A stretch of 64,000 nucleotides of DNA from assembly GCF_031157315.1 (NCBI RefSeq), contig NZ_JAVIFU010000028.1, positions 22,803 to 86,802 on the forward strand. Direction: 5' to 3'. A model generated the notes under the pieces. The model ran no database searches. It saw only the letters and a program-made list of their open reading frames with translations, and was not told the DNA's origin. This document shows, one piece after another, positions 55,480-64,000 of this stretch (positions are counted from its first letter, which is position 1; the number at the start of each line of letters is the position of its first letter). Both the position numbers and the translations under genes were made by a program. The stretch comes from Paenibacillus sp. LHD-38. GTDB lineage: Bacteria; Bacillota; Bacilli; Paenibacillales; Paenibacillaceae.

Positions 55480-56196
55480 CTCGGAATACGTTTGCGATTG
55501 CATTCGACTAAAATGTCTGCTTTGTAATTGTCTCGGTTTCGCGTGAAATGATGACGGCGTTGAAAAGCCAGAATGCTGCAGGGCATAAGCACGTAATTCC
55601 TCTAGCTTTCGTCCGGGTAAAATATCGAGTAACGTTCCACCTCTCAGATCATGAAAACCCGTGTTGTAGGTATGCCCTTTCTTGATGGCGAAGTCATCGA
55701 CACCCAAGACCAACCCAGTGCTTTCGGTCGCTTGTTTCCATGCTCGCTCGGAAAGTCGTTCGCTTTCCAAAGGAACAGCCTCGTTATGCATCCGTTGTAC
55801 GGTGCTTGCGGGCGTTTCTTGCATACGGGCGCTAAGAACTGCTGTATAGCCAAGCGCTTGCTCAACTGTTCGCTCTCGAAAAAGCTTACTGTAACGTCTT
55901 TTAGCTCCTACAAAATCGTATACCCAAACAAAACCCAAATGGCATTGCGAACAATGCATCCGGATGCTTGGAACCAGAAGATACACGTTTTTCTCAAAAG
56001 CAGGAAGGTGCCGAACGGTGCGCATACCGTTTCTTCCTTTAAGCGTAACAAATTCGTCTGAATGGCAAACTGGACAGCATTGCTTTGGGGCTAAGGGCTT
56101 TACTTCTATATGAATTTCATCTGCACTCATCAGCAGAATCTGATGAATCGTTAGCTCTGGTATGTTAAGCATTTCATTGATATACTGGATCTGCAT
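55480..56196 (-). pseudogene. ISL3-family transposase, C-terminally truncated
   Basis: From ATG 56196: N-terminal zinc-ribbon and HTH (CCPVCHSDEFVTLKGRNGMR, RMHCSQCHLGFVWVYDF), then the first catalytic Asp in LVLGVDDFAIKKGHTYNTGF and LLDILPGRKLEELRAYALQH. After about residue 210 the frame leaves the family. About half of a normal 400-residue enzyme is missing. It converges on the IS1182 fragment, and the two appear to have been joined by deletion. Confidence 0.8.
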
Positions 56197-56311
56197 CTGT
56201 TTTTCCTTTTTGTTGTTTGGTAGGACTTACAACAATACAGGATTAGCAGATGTTTTTCCATTTTCAACCTTGGATTATTTCGTCAAGCACTGATTTCGGT
56301 TTTGAGCCTCT

Positions 56312-56539
56312 TATTTAAGCAACTATTTCAAAGCGCAGCTGAACCGCAATATATCGGATTATGTCAACGATCTCCGTATGACGAAGGTCAAAAGCGAACT
56401 TATTCATACCGACAAAAACGTGCAGGAAATCGCCCAAAGCGTAGGCTACTTGAATCAATCCAGCTTCATCCGCAAATTTAAGCAAACGATGGGCATTACG
56501 CCCGGGGCATATAGGGAGCTTCACAAGAAGAAAGCTTAA
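56312..56539 (+). pseudogene. AraC-family C-terminal HTH remnant
   Basis: The last 75 codons of an AraC-type regulator: LSNYFKAQLNRNISDYVNDL, MTKVKSELIHTDKNVQEIAQ, SVGYLNQSSFIRKFKQTMGI, ending GAYRELHKKKA and TAA 56537. The N-terminal part, possibly a sensor or receiver domain, was replaced by the ISL3 end. A terminator follows. Confidence 0.75.
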
Positions 56540-56548
56540 ACAACCAAG

Positions 56549-56591
56549 AACCGCAGAGCCTAACCGGATAGTCCGGCTAAGCTCTGCGGTT
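56549..56591. terminator. terminator between converging AraC fragment and AraC gene
   Basis: AACCGCAGAGC (56549-56559) and GCTCTGCGGTT (56581-56591) form a perfect 11-base stem; an inner CCGGAT..GTCCGG pair strengthens it. T-runs are short on both sides. Confidence 0.7.
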
Positions 56592-56606
56592 ATTCGTTCG
56601 ACGGCT

Positions 56607-57458
56607 CTATTCGGCCCGATGCTTGCGGTATTTATCCGGCGTCATTCCCGTCGCTTGGCGGAAGTGGCGGATGAAGTAGCTTGGCTCCATCCCGATAAGA
56701 CCGGCAACCTCCTTGATCGTCATGCTTTCGGACTCTTTCATATACTTGATCGCTTTATGAAGCCGGATTCTCTGTACGTACTGATGCATGCTTACGCCAT
56801 AGTTTCTCCGAAACAATTGATTCAAGTATTGCTGCGTATACCCGAATGTGGAAGCTACGTTGGATATCGAAATGTTTTCGTTGTAATGCTCGTTCAAATA
56901 AGAAGCTGCCTGTTCGGCCACCGCTCTGCCCGAATCTCTATCCTCAGGGGGCGCAGGCTTCGGACTTCGTTCGGCTCCGCTTAACACTAACCGGTTCAGG
57001 TCCGTAAGCAAGCCGTAATATAAACGGACGGCCTCCCATTCCGCTCCCGCCAAGTTGGCGTCTCCGATCTTCCACAACTCGTCCAGCATGCTCCATATGC
57101 CGCACATATCCCGCAGATCATGCGGTCTGCACAGCTCCATACCGAAATGCGCCAGAAGCTCCTCTACCTTATCGCCGAGAAAAGACACGTACCCCACTTC
57201 CCAAGGCTCGCTCGAAGTCGTGTAATACTCGTGGGGCAAATCGGGCGGCAATACGAGATATTGCATGGGCCCGAAGTCGAACTCTTCCCCTCTGGACAGC
57301 CGAAATCTGCCTTGCCCCCCTCTGGCGAACAGAAGCTGGAAGGCGGAAAAGCCTTCCGGGCGATTCATTTGCTTCTGAACGTTGTAGCCGGTCGTATGCA
57401 CGTACATAGGCATCGGCGCTTCGGGCAGCTTGAAAAACCGGATCGTACGAATGTCCAC
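56607..57458 (-). CDS. AraC-family regulator of the GH42 gene
   Basis: About 283 residues from GTG 57458, which follows GAGGGGGAG by six bases; an in-frame ATG at 57500 has no ribosome site. N-terminal cupin (GFSAFQLLFARGGQGRFRLS, YLVLPPDLPHEYYTTSSEPW), C-terminal double HTH (ISISNVASTFGYTQQYLNQL, FRRNYGVSMHQYVQRIRLHK, IKEVAGLIGMEPSYFIRHFR). Divergent from the beta-galactosidase gene at 57600, which it presumably activates on sensing a galactoside. Confidence 0.88.
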   Translation of the reverse strand: MDIRTIRFFKLPEAPMPMYVHTTGYNVQKQMNRPEGFSAFQLLFARGGQGRFRLSRGEEFDFGPMQYLVLPPDLPHEYYTTSSEPWEVGYVSFLGDKVEELLAHFGMELCRPHDLRDMCGIWSMLDELWKIGDANLAGAEWEAVRLYYGLLTDLNRLVLSGAERSPKPAPPEDRDSGRAVAEQAASYLNEHYNENISISNVASTFGYTQQYLNQLFRRNYGVSMHQYVQRIRLHKAIKYMKESESMTIKEVAGLIGMEPSYFIRHFRQATGMTPDKYRKHRAE

Positions 57459-57599
57459 TTCATGCTCCCCCTCTATTGAACCGGAAGTCGTTAGATTCAT
57501 TATGTTATATAAGCATTCAAAAAGTATGATTTCTTAAATCCCTTTATTATTGTAACATTTAACTAATCAATCAACAATAACAAGAGAGGAACACTCATT

Positions 57600-59591
57600 A
57601 TGTTATACGGAGCATGTTATTATCCCGAGCATAGAGAAGCCCATCGGTGGGAGGAAGATTTGCAATTGATGCGCGAAGCCGGGATCAATGCGCTGCGCAT
57701 TACCGAATTTGCATGGAAATCGATGGAGCCAAGCGAAGGCATTTATGATTTTGAATGGCTGGATGAGTTTATCCGTCTCGCGGACAACTATGCGATCCAG
57801 ATTGTCCTCTGCCCTCCGATGCGTACCGTTCCCGCTTGGCTTGTGGAAATGGACCGTACCGTTCTTATCCTTACGCAGGAAGGACATCGGCTCGAATACG
57901 CCAGCCGCTACACCTTCTGCGTCAACCATCCGCTTCTTCGAGAGAAAGCGAGCCGGCTTGCGTCCGCCATGGCCACCCAGTATGGCCGGCTTCCTTCCGT
58001 TATCGGATGGCATCTCGACAATGAGATCGGCGATGAACCGGATTGCCATTGTCCGGTATGTCTGGCCAAGTGGCGGAGCTGGCTTAAGCGGAAGTACGAG
58101 GGGATCGACGCGCTTAATACGGCTTGGGGAACCGTATTTTGGGGACAGACCTTCGATCGCTTCGAGCAGATTGCTACGCCGCGGCTGACCAAAGCGGACT
58201 ACAATCCCGCTTATATCCAAGCCTGGCGCCAATTCCGCAGCGACTGCAACGTCAATGCCGCGAGGCTGCTGGCCGAAGCCGTCCGCCCGCATATCCAAGA
58301 CACCAAGCAATACGTAACGACGAACAACCAAATGCTGTGGAACAATCGGACCGATTATTACGAGATGGCGAAGCTACTCGACATTACCGGCACCAACTAT
58401 TACCCGCCGTTCGGCGACCGCTGCCGATCTATCGAATTGGGACTAGCAGTTAACCGCAGCCTGAAGAAGGCGCCGTTCCACGTCTATGAGCTGCGTAATG
58501 AAGGCCATGCGATTCTAGGGGCGGAGGGCAATACGCCAGCGCCGGGCGAGCTGGAGCGGCTTGTGCTGCATACGATTGCCAATGGTGCGGACGGCGTCTT
58601 CTTTTTCCCATGGAAGAGGTTCCCCTTCGGCAGCGAACAAAATCATGGAGCCATTACCGATTTCGATGGACAGCCGACTCGAATTTACGATGAATGCCAA
58701 GCTCTGGGGAAACGGCTGCATCGCATATCGCAATCGATTGAAGGCTCTCAGGTCGTAAGCGAAATCGCCGTGCTCTATGACTTCCCAAGCCGCTGGCATA
58801 TTGAGCATCCATCAGCTTGGACGGGCAACCCGAATGTTTATGTCCAGCATATCAATAAGCTGTACCATAGCGTCCGCAAGCTCGGATATAACTGCGATGC
58901 CGTCGGAAGACATGGCGACTTCACGGCGTATAAGCTGCTTCTTGTGCCGATGCTTCCTATCGTCGACGACGGTCTAGTCCTTAAGCTGCAGCAATATGCG
59001 GAGAGCGGCGGCGTGATCGTCTTCCATCCTTTGATCGGGATCAAAAACGAGGAAGCCTCCTATTACAATGAACGTCTGCATCCCGGCATCATTCAGCTTC
59101 TCGGCTCGAAGCCTCTCGAAGCCGCCACTTCGGGGGCGCAAACGCGCGTACAATTCAGCTGGCGTGACCGCCTATACGAAGGGGATATGCTTCACGAGCT
59201 CGTTCAGGCCGAATCGGCGCAAGTCGCAGGAGCCTTTGCCAGCCAATGGTACGAAGGATTTCCTGCTGTGACGGTACAACCTGTCGGGAATGGCCATTCT
59301 TGGTTCATCGCCACATTTGCGGAAGAGCGCTTCTACCTCGATTTTCTGGAGGAGAGATGCCGCGAGCTTCGGATTCCAACTCTGTTAGGCACAATGCCCC
59401 CTGCACATATCGAAACAACGATGAGGCAGCACGCGGATGGCACCCGATATGTCTTTGTACTAAACGGCTCCAGCGACACTGCGGCCATGAAGCTTGATCG
59501 CCAAATGTACGATGTATGGAACGACGAATGGCTCGAAGGAGAGTTACTGCTTAAGCCGTACGGTGTACGGGTATTAATCGAACGAACATAA
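57600..59591 (+). CDS. GH42 beta-galactosidase
   Basis: 663 residues, start ATG 57600 with GAGAGGA nine bases upstream. Family 42 landmarks: MLYGACYYPEHREAHRWEED at the N-terminus, NALRITEFAWKSMEPSEG, acid/base Glu142 in GWHLDNEIGDEP, a zinc-type Cys cluster right after it (CHCPVC, with Cys107), the candidate nucleophile Glu297 in FHVYELRNEGH, and the trimerisation and C-terminal beta domains. No signal peptide, so an intracellular enzyme for imported galactosides. Convergent with the sulfatase downstream across a terminator. Confidence 0.92.
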   Translation: MLYGACYYPEHREAHRWEEDLQLMREAGINALRITEFAWKSMEPSEGIYDFEWLDEFIRLADNYAIQIVLCPPMRTVPAWLVEMDRTVLILTQEGHRLEYASRYTFCVNHPLLREKASRLASAMATQYGRLPSVIGWHLDNEIGDEPDCHCPVCLAKWRSWLKRKYEGIDALNTAWGTVFWGQTFDRFEQIATPRLTKADYNPAYIQAWRQFRSDCNVNAARLLAEAVRPHIQDTKQYVTTNNQMLWNNRTDYYEMAKLLDITGTNYYPPFGDRCRSIELGLAVNRSLKKAPFHVYELRNEGHAILGAEGNTPAPGELERLVLHTIANGADGVFFFPWKRFPFGSEQNHGAITDFDGQPTRIYDECQALGKRLHRISQSIEGSQVVSEIAVLYDFPSRWHIEHPSAWTGNPNVYVQHINKLYHSVRKLGYNCDAVGRHGDFTAYKLLLVPMLPIVDDGLVLKLQQYAESGGVIVFHPLIGIKNEEASYYNERLHPGIIQLLGSKPLEAATSGAQTRVQFSWRDRLYEGDMLHELVQAESAQVAGAFASQWYEGFPAVTVQPVGNGHSWFIATFAEERFYLDFLEERCRELRIPTLLGTMPPAHIETTMRQHADGTRYVFVLNGSSDTAAMKLDRQMYDVWNDEWLEGELLLKPYGVRVLIERT

Positions 59592-59601
59592 CCTTGATGC
59601 C

Positions 59602-59645
59602 GAAGGGGCTCCCGCTCATCGTGGGCGATGAACAGGAGCCCCTTC
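59602..59645. terminator. terminator between convergent GH42 and sulfatase genes
   Basis: GAAGGGGCTCC (59602-59612) and GGAGCCCCTTC (59635-59645) form a perfect stem with a further paired inner part (GCTCATCG..CGATGA). Confidence 0.8.
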
Positions 59646-59651
59646 TATATG

Positions 59652-61067
59652 CTAGCCTTGATAAACGAATCGTTCGTCTCCTACCTCCTCCTGCAATCGA
59701 TGCAGCTCCTTCTCCAGCACGGCGACAACTCTCTCGTAATCGGGATCGTTGTACACATTAATCATCTCGTACGGATCCTTCTTCAGATCGAACAGCTCCC
59801 ACTCCGGCGTCTTCGGCTCGTCCTCCGATCCAAGCGTGCCAAGCGCGTCGGCATAGTAGTAGATAAGCTTATATTGCTCCGTACGAATGCCGTAATGCGC
59901 ATACACCTTATGTTCCGACAGATGCATCCAGTACCGGTAATACATCGAAGTGCGCCAGCCCGCCGAATTGTCTCCTTCCACTATCGGATGGAAGCTGACT
60001 CCTTGCATCGACTCGGGCACTTCAATATCCGCATAGGTTAAAAATAACGGCGCGAAATCGACGTTCAGCACCATATGATTGCTGACGGTGCCCTGCGATA
60101 TTTTGCGCGGGTAACGGATCACGAACGGCATGCGGAGCGATTCCTCATACATAAAGCGTTTGTCATACCAGCCGTGGTCTCCAAGGAAAAACCCTTGATC
60201 CGACGTATAGATGACGATCGTATCCTCCGTCAGTCCTTCCCGGTCCAGATAGTCCAGCAATCGGCCGACATTATCGTCTACGGATGCGATGCACCGCAAA
60301 TAATCTTTGATGTAACGCTGATATTTCCAGCTCTTGAGAGCGGCTCCTTCCAAATGAGCGGGCGGCTCCATCTTGAAATCTCTCGCCGTCAAATCTCTGT
60401 CGATTCGCATTTCCGCCGCGGCGGCGGCGCTTGCGCGGTTGGAATAATCATCGTTGAACGTCTCCGGCTCCGGAATGTCGATATCCTCGTACATATGTGC
60501 ATGCTTCTCGTCCGGAATCCACGGGCGATGGGGCGCTTTATGATGGCACATCAGAAAAAACGGCTTCTCCTTGTCCCTCCGCTCTATCCAATCAATCGAT
60601 TTATCCGTAATAATATCCGTCGCGTAACCTCGAACTTTGATCGTCTGGCCCATCTCGATAAATGACGGGTCTATGTAATCTCCCTGCCCAGGAACAACGC
60701 TCCAAAAATCGAAGCCTGTAGGATCGCTGTCTCCACCGTGACCGAGATGCCACTTGCCGACGATGGCCGTCTGATACCCATTCTGCTGAAGCAGCTTAGA
60801 CACGGTAAGCTGCTTGCCGTCCAATCTGTCGGACAGCGTCTTTACGCCGTTCACATGGTTGTACGTGCCGGTTAAGATCGCCGCTCTGCTCGGTGTACAA
60901 ATCGAATTGGTGCAGAAGCAGTTATCCAGCCTCATGCCTTCATTCGCAATTCGATCGATGTTCGGCGTTTCGTTAATCCGGCTCCCATAACAGCCTATCG
61001 CGTGAGCGGCATGATCGTCGCTCATAATAAAGATAATATTCGGACGTTTCACCTGTTGCTCTGACAT
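59652..61067 (-). CDS. type I sulfatase (formylglycine-dependent)
   Basis: 471 residues from ATG 61067, nine bases behind GAGGAGAG. NIIFIMSDDHAAHAIGCYG is the first metal site (two Asp), CTPSRAAILTGTYNHVNG has the formylglycine Cys at 57, IVGKWHLGHGGDSDP the Lys/His pair, IYTSDQGFFLGDHGWYDK the second metal site, and the C-terminal WELFDLKKDPYEMINVYNDP is typical of exo-sulfatases such as N-acetylglucosamine-6-sulfatase or mucin-desulfating enzymes. Probably acts together with the GH42 gene it faces. No maturase is nearby. Confidence 0.88.
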   Translation of the reverse strand: MSEQQVKRPNIIFIMSDDHAAHAIGCYGSRINETPNIDRIANEGMRLDNCFCTNSICTPSRAAILTGTYNHVNGVKTLSDRLDGKQLTVSKLLQQNGYQTAIVGKWHLGHGGDSDPTGFDFWSVVPGQGDYIDPSFIEMGQTIKVRGYATDIITDKSIDWIERRDKEKPFFLMCHHKAPHRPWIPDEKHAHMYEDIDIPEPETFNDDYSNRASAAAAAEMRIDRDLTARDFKMEPPAHLEGAALKSWKYQRYIKDYLRCIASVDDNVGRLLDYLDREGLTEDTIVIYTSDQGFFLGDHGWYDKRFMYEESLRMPFVIRYPRKISQGTVSNHMVLNVDFAPLFLTYADIEVPESMQGVSFHPIVEGDNSAGWRTSMYYRYWMHLSEHKVYAHYGIRTEQYKLIYYYADALGTLGSEDEPKTPEWELFDLKKDPYEMINVYNDPDYERVVAVLEKELHRLQEEVGDERFVYQG

Positions 61068-61386
61068 GCTGACACTCTCCTCAATGCTCAATTAATTATA
61101 TTTCACCCTAACTAAAATAAGTCTCCATACTCTAATTAAATTATATTACTTTTCGAGTTATCAGGACAATGTTTAAATATGAATATTCAATTCGTTATAT
61201 TATATTGCATCCGGTTTTTATTCATGATTATACTCTCCTTACAAGCAAATTAATGATGTAGAACATGTTTAATTATAATGTTATATTTTTTCTCCAAATT
61301 TCGTCTTTTGATATATGGATATTACAACAAAATTCTAGCGTACCTTTTTGCGAATACTTCCAACAATCGGTTGGTTGTTGTATTGC

Positions 61387-61818
61387 ATGATCACGGAAAA
61401 GCCTATTATCCCATGGTTAAAGAAGAAGTCGAAGAAAGAAAAAAAGGCCCCGAACGATCGAAAGCCTGATCTGGAATTGAAAATCAGTTTGAAAAAATAG
61501 CTTGGTATCAAGAACTTTTATGGAGATCTACTGGAACTTCGAGAGGATAAAAAGGGTGTACGAGTATTTGTCGGCGCCGTAAAAGCAGAGCCCATTAATT
61601 ATCTTCTGATATCCATTGAAGAACAAAAAGAAACAGATCACGCCTATGAACATATGGTCGCTTCTATCTCGCTAGGTCCTGGACGTGAAGTGGATACTGC
61701 CACGCATATATCATCTCGCCCAATTGATTTGGGCAATCAGTTAAAACCATATGAAGAAGCCTTTCCGCAATTGGATGTAGGCCCATTATCAGCGAAGCTG
61801 ATACTGACCGCAAAGTAG
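61387..61818 (+). pseudogene. unassigned broken gene, possibly conjugation-related
   Basis: From ATG 61387 one frame gives MITEKPIIPWLKKKSKKEKK and LELKISLKK, then an in-frame TAG (61498-61500), and continues as LGIKNFYGDLLELREDKKGV, AEPINYLLISIEEQKETDHA and ISSRPIDLGNQLKPYEEAF. It ends at TAG 61816-61818 exactly inside a copy of the repeat-arm CCGCAAAGTAGAT. The pattern faintly recalls the N-terminal part of VirB4-like transfer proteins of Gram-positive elements, but I cannot claim the family. It is clearly a decayed reading frame and not random sequence. Confidence 0.35.
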
Positions 61819-62025
61819 ATTGAAATATATGGTAAATCCTAACGAATGCAGTAAAACCACAAGGATTTGAACATGTTCCGAATTTATTTTTGGAATTGGA
61901 ACTTGTTGATTCGGCACGCCATAAGTCCACTCAATCAAGCGGAAACCACCCTCGGAATCGAGAATTTGTTCCGGTACTCATAATTTCGGAACTTTCGACG
62001 TCAAATCACCAGTGTTTTATAGGTG

Positions 62026-62064
62026 TTTGCGGGTGGTGTCAGCTACGCTGGTACTACCCGCAAA
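62026..62064. repeat. palindromic repeat element, complete copy
   Basis: TTTGCGGGTGGT (62026-62037) pairs with ACTACCCGCAAA (62053-62064) with one mismatch around the loop GTCAGCTACGCTGGT. A partial copy is at 18261-18295 and a single arm end (CCGCAAAGTAGAT) at 61808-61820, matching 62058-62070. Confidence 0.7.
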
Positions 62065-62101
62065 GTAGATGTTATTAAATGAGAAATTATTTTTGACTTC
62101 G

Positions 62102-62208
62102 TTATATTCCTGCTTTTCGGCTTTCGTGACCAGAATACGGTTGTATGAGCACGTCGTCGATGCCCTGCTTTTTGAGCCAGGTCAGCAGGAAATGTCGCAG
62201 CTTATGAG
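62102..62208 (-). pseudogene. tyrosine recombinase C-terminal remnant
   Basis: The minus strand reads KLRHFLLTWLKKQGIDDVLI then QPYSGHESRKAG and stops at 62102. H-x-LRH and SGH are the box II H-R and H/W region of phage-type integrases; the catalytic Tyr is lost. It may derive from the same integrase family as the fragment at 51604-51730. Confidence 0.7.
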
Positions 62209-62251
62209 TTTACAAAAAATTCTCGTCAGACCCATACCCAACCATAAACTA

Positions 62252-62295
62252 CCCTTTAATGCCGGTCCCCTTGACATTAAAGGATGGCTTTTTTT
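62252..62295 (+). terminator. stem-loop with long T-run
   Basis: CCCTTTAATG (62252-62261) pairs with CATTAAAGGA (62275-62284, one mismatch), followed by eight T residues. Confidence 0.7.
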
Positions 62296-62597
62296 TAAGT
62301 CCTGCTGCAGCCCTGGCATTCAAATTGTCATGTTATCGTTACCTCGACGGTATCTGCATAATCATCATTTGATTGGCTGCTGTAACATTTAGAGCCGAGT
62401 TTTCATGAGATTGATTGGCTCCCGCCGATCGGAGACGGACGAGGTTACAGTCTTATTACAGTAATTAGTTACAGAGATTTAGCGTTTTTTGCCTGCTACC
62501 CATATTTTCAATTCACTCACGCTCCTTCGCTTGAGGTTGGAAGACGCTACAAATAACCTCCGCTCCTCCCCTTTCCCCGCCGGTAACGCCCGGTCCA

Positions 62598-63776
62598 ATG
62601 AAGACCTGGATTCCGCTGACGCCACTCGAACAAATGGAAAACACGGAATACGATACCCTAAACATCGGTACCGGCGCTGGAGGAGGAGCCCTCCTTTGGC
62701 GGTTAAGCGAACACTGGAGGAACAACGAAAATAAACTCGATCGGGGAGATTTAGTCATTCCTACGTATGTCCGCAACCTGCCGACAATGAATCCTTCCCG
62801 CTTATGGGACTATTATTTAAATAACTCAAGGTAACTGCCCGGATCCTACCCGGATTACTTGGGGGCAAGGCAAGTTTTCGCCCTGGGTGGAAGAACGTTG
62901 TTTTGGGATGCTGCCGCCACTCGAATCGAATCGTTCCTGCAAGAAGAATGGCCAATCCCCCTTCATGAGTTAGAATCGTATTACGAGACCGCAGAGCGCA
63001 TCATGAAGGTTTCCGATAATTTTTTCGAAGGCGCGCAGTTAACAGAGATTCTGCTGAGTCGTATGAAGCAGAATGGTTTCCCTGAGGCGGTTAGGATGCC
63101 GATGGCAGCTGATCTGAAGCCGTCCACCTTGAGAGAGGTGCATTCCGACGTCATGACCAGCTCGATTTCTTTTTTTTCGAAAGCGTTAAATGCCAGACCG
63201 TTTGACTTGGCGGTTCAGTCCCGTGCCATCCGCCTACTCGTCGATCACGGAAAGGTAACCGGCGTACAAGTGATGTCGCCGGATAAACGTTCCTTTACGC
63301 TAAAAGGAAAGACGGTCGTGTTGTCGGCAAGCACGTTCGAAAGACCGCGCTTACTGCTTTATTCGAATATTCAAACAGGGGCGGTCGGGCATTATTTGAT
63401 GAATCAATCGTTTCTTTCCGCTAAAGGAACAGTGGATCGGAAGGCGTTTCCCGAATAGCTTGGCATGCTTGGGATTTATATCCCCCAAACGTTGGAGAGG
63501 CCCTATCAGGTTCGTTTGTACGGACCGGAAAGTTTTTGGTATTCCGCTCATCAAACAAGGCCGCTACCGGAGGAACTGGCCGTCGAAATGCTGCTTTTCG
63601 GCGCAATGGAAAATCGCTTTGAGAATCGGGTTGAACTGCAGCCGGACAACAAAGATGAATATGGGGTACCTGGGGTCACCTCACGAAACGGAAAAAATCG
63701 TATGCTGAGCAATTCATTACATGAAAAAACCGGACCCTTTATTCTACAAAGGAATCCGGTTTTCGTAATCAGGTAG
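62598..63776 (+). pseudogene. GMC oxidoreductase, third paralogue, inactivated
   Basis: One frame is recognisable from ATG 62598 to about 63690, related to the two GMC genes at 4-7 kb: MKTWIPLTPLEQMENTEYDT, a decayed FAD fold (NIGTGAGGGALLWRL), PDYLGARQVFALGGRTLFW, PFDLAVQSRAIRLLVDHGKV, IYIPQTLERPYQVRLYGPES. In-frame stops TAA (62832-62834) and TAG (63456-63458) interrupt it, a segment after WRL is shortened, and the C-terminus is replaced after NKDEYGVPG, so the active-site His/Asn region is missing. The two stops in an otherwise preserved frame indicate fairly recent decay. Confidence 0.82.
63724..63764. terminator. stem-loop after the GMC pseudogene
   Basis: AAAAAACCGGA and TCCGGTTTT (63728-63734 with 63755-63761 at the core) pair; T/A-runs flank both sides, so it could work in both directions. 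Confidence 0.5.
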
Positions 63777-63902
63777 CTAGAACTCGTTGAACTAGCTATG
63801 ATGAACGTAAAACAGCCCCGTATTTACTTCGAATCGTAGGTTAAAAATGGATAGTGTAAACCACACCATTTTCAGAACTACAAGCAAAAGGAGCTGTCTA
63901 CT
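63777..63902 (+). promoter_or_regulatory. non-coding left end of an IS110-type element
   Basis: About 125 bases before the transposase start, without coding potential. A stem AAAATGG..CCATTTT (63846-63874) lies in it and AAAAGGAG precedes the start codon. In IS110 elements this region carries the promoter and often a structured bridge RNA; I cannot fold it here. Confidence 0.4.
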
Positions 63903-64000
63903 ATGCATTCTGCCACAAAATACGTCGGTTTAGATGTGTCGAAAGAAAAAATTTCGGTTGCCATTGCAGATGATGGGCGGGAGTTGCCTCGTTACTTTGG
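63903..64000 (+). CDS. IS110-family transposase, start only (cut by window edge)
   Basis: ATG 63903, ten bases behind AAAAGGAG, starts MHSATKYVGLDVSKEKISVA and IADDGRELPRYFG. YVGLDVSKEK contains the first Asp of the DEDD RuvC-like domain of IS110 transposases. The gene leaves the window after 32 codons. It differs from the IS110 fragment at 29.4 kb, so two IS110 types have been present. Confidence 0.85.
   Translation, partial: MHSATKYVGLDVSKEKISVAIADDGRELPRYF

Larger units (their letters stand above)
61068..62597. other. 1.5-kb stretch of decayed DNA
   Basis: An AT-rich part (61100-61380) without features is followed by a broken unassigned gene (61387-61818), a coding-like but unassigned run at 61820-62000, a palindromic repeat, an integrase scrap and a terminator (listed separately). 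62300-62597 shows nothing recognisable. Confidence 0.5.

Noticed and set aside
57603..58331. 242-codon minus-strand frame in the GH42 gene
   Set aside because: Complement of the catalytic domain of a strongly supported GH42 gene.
1..64000. CRISPR array, tRNA or rRNA genes
   Set aside because: No regularly spaced direct repeats and no cloverleaf or rRNA-like sequence were found on reading; a dedicated scan was not possible.

Overview
The window looks like a chromosome segment of a spore-forming Gram-positive bacterium of the Paenibacillus type. The signs are a GerA-type germinant receptor gene (truncated), an S-layer-homology (SLH) anchored giant exoprotein, YesM/YesN-type two-component regulators, Lpl-type sugar ABC importers, strong AGGAGG ribosome sites with frequent TTG/GTG starts, and lipoprotein solute-binding proteins. 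This is inferred from gene content only. No rRNA, tRNA or CRISPR array was seen.

Layout. 1-6.9 kb: a rearranged GH2 beta-galactosidase, a secreted sialidase, and an operon of two paralogous GMC oxidoreductases plus a TIM-barrel sugar isomerase. 7-8.5 kb: truncated gerA and IS66/IS3 remnants. 8.6-15.6 kb: a 2347-residue SLH-anchored protein with DUF4091-like, LamG, sialidase, Fn3 and Big2 modules. 16-21.4 kb: degenerate IS1634, a tightly packed run of small genes, a HicB-like gene and an IS4-family element with 30-bp inverted repeats. 21.6-29 kb: three tandem cytosine-deaminase-like amidohydrolases, an ankyrin lipoprotein, a LysR regulator, and an MFS transporter and a cupin protein that both break at one junction. 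29-30.5 kb: a scrap heap of IS110, uppP, resolvase and IS1182 fragments.

30.7-42.4 kb is the best organised part: sulfatase, sensor kinase and AraC-type response regulator, then a parallel beta-helix protein carrying both a cohesin-like and a dockerin domain, then a solute-binding protein and two permeases. Three promoters in this block carry a CAGAATA element exactly 34 bp upstream of the proposed -10, so the three transcription units probably form one regulon. 42.4-45 kb holds a TIMP-like gene split by an in-frame TGA, a beta-propeller fragment and an M23 peptidase. 45.5-51.5 kb is an Lpl-type importer with its membrane-bound AraC regulator. 52-61 kb has AraC/sulfatase and AraC/GH42 divergent pairs and a third sulfatase, interrupted by truncated IS1182 and ISL3 copies. 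61-64 kb is decayed DNA with a third, nonsense-ridden GMC paralogue and the start of an IS110 transposase.

Taken together the enzymes (two sialidases, GH2 and GH42 beta-galactosidases, three sulfatases, a beta-helix enzyme and a GH29 fucosidase scrap) suggest harvesting of sulfated, sialylated, galactose- and fucose-bearing glycans, with import by two ABC systems that lack their own ATPase gene and processing by the GMC/isomerase genes. The substrate is an inference. The many truncated genes joined directly to one another show strong IS-driven erosion, or in places could reflect assembly joins.
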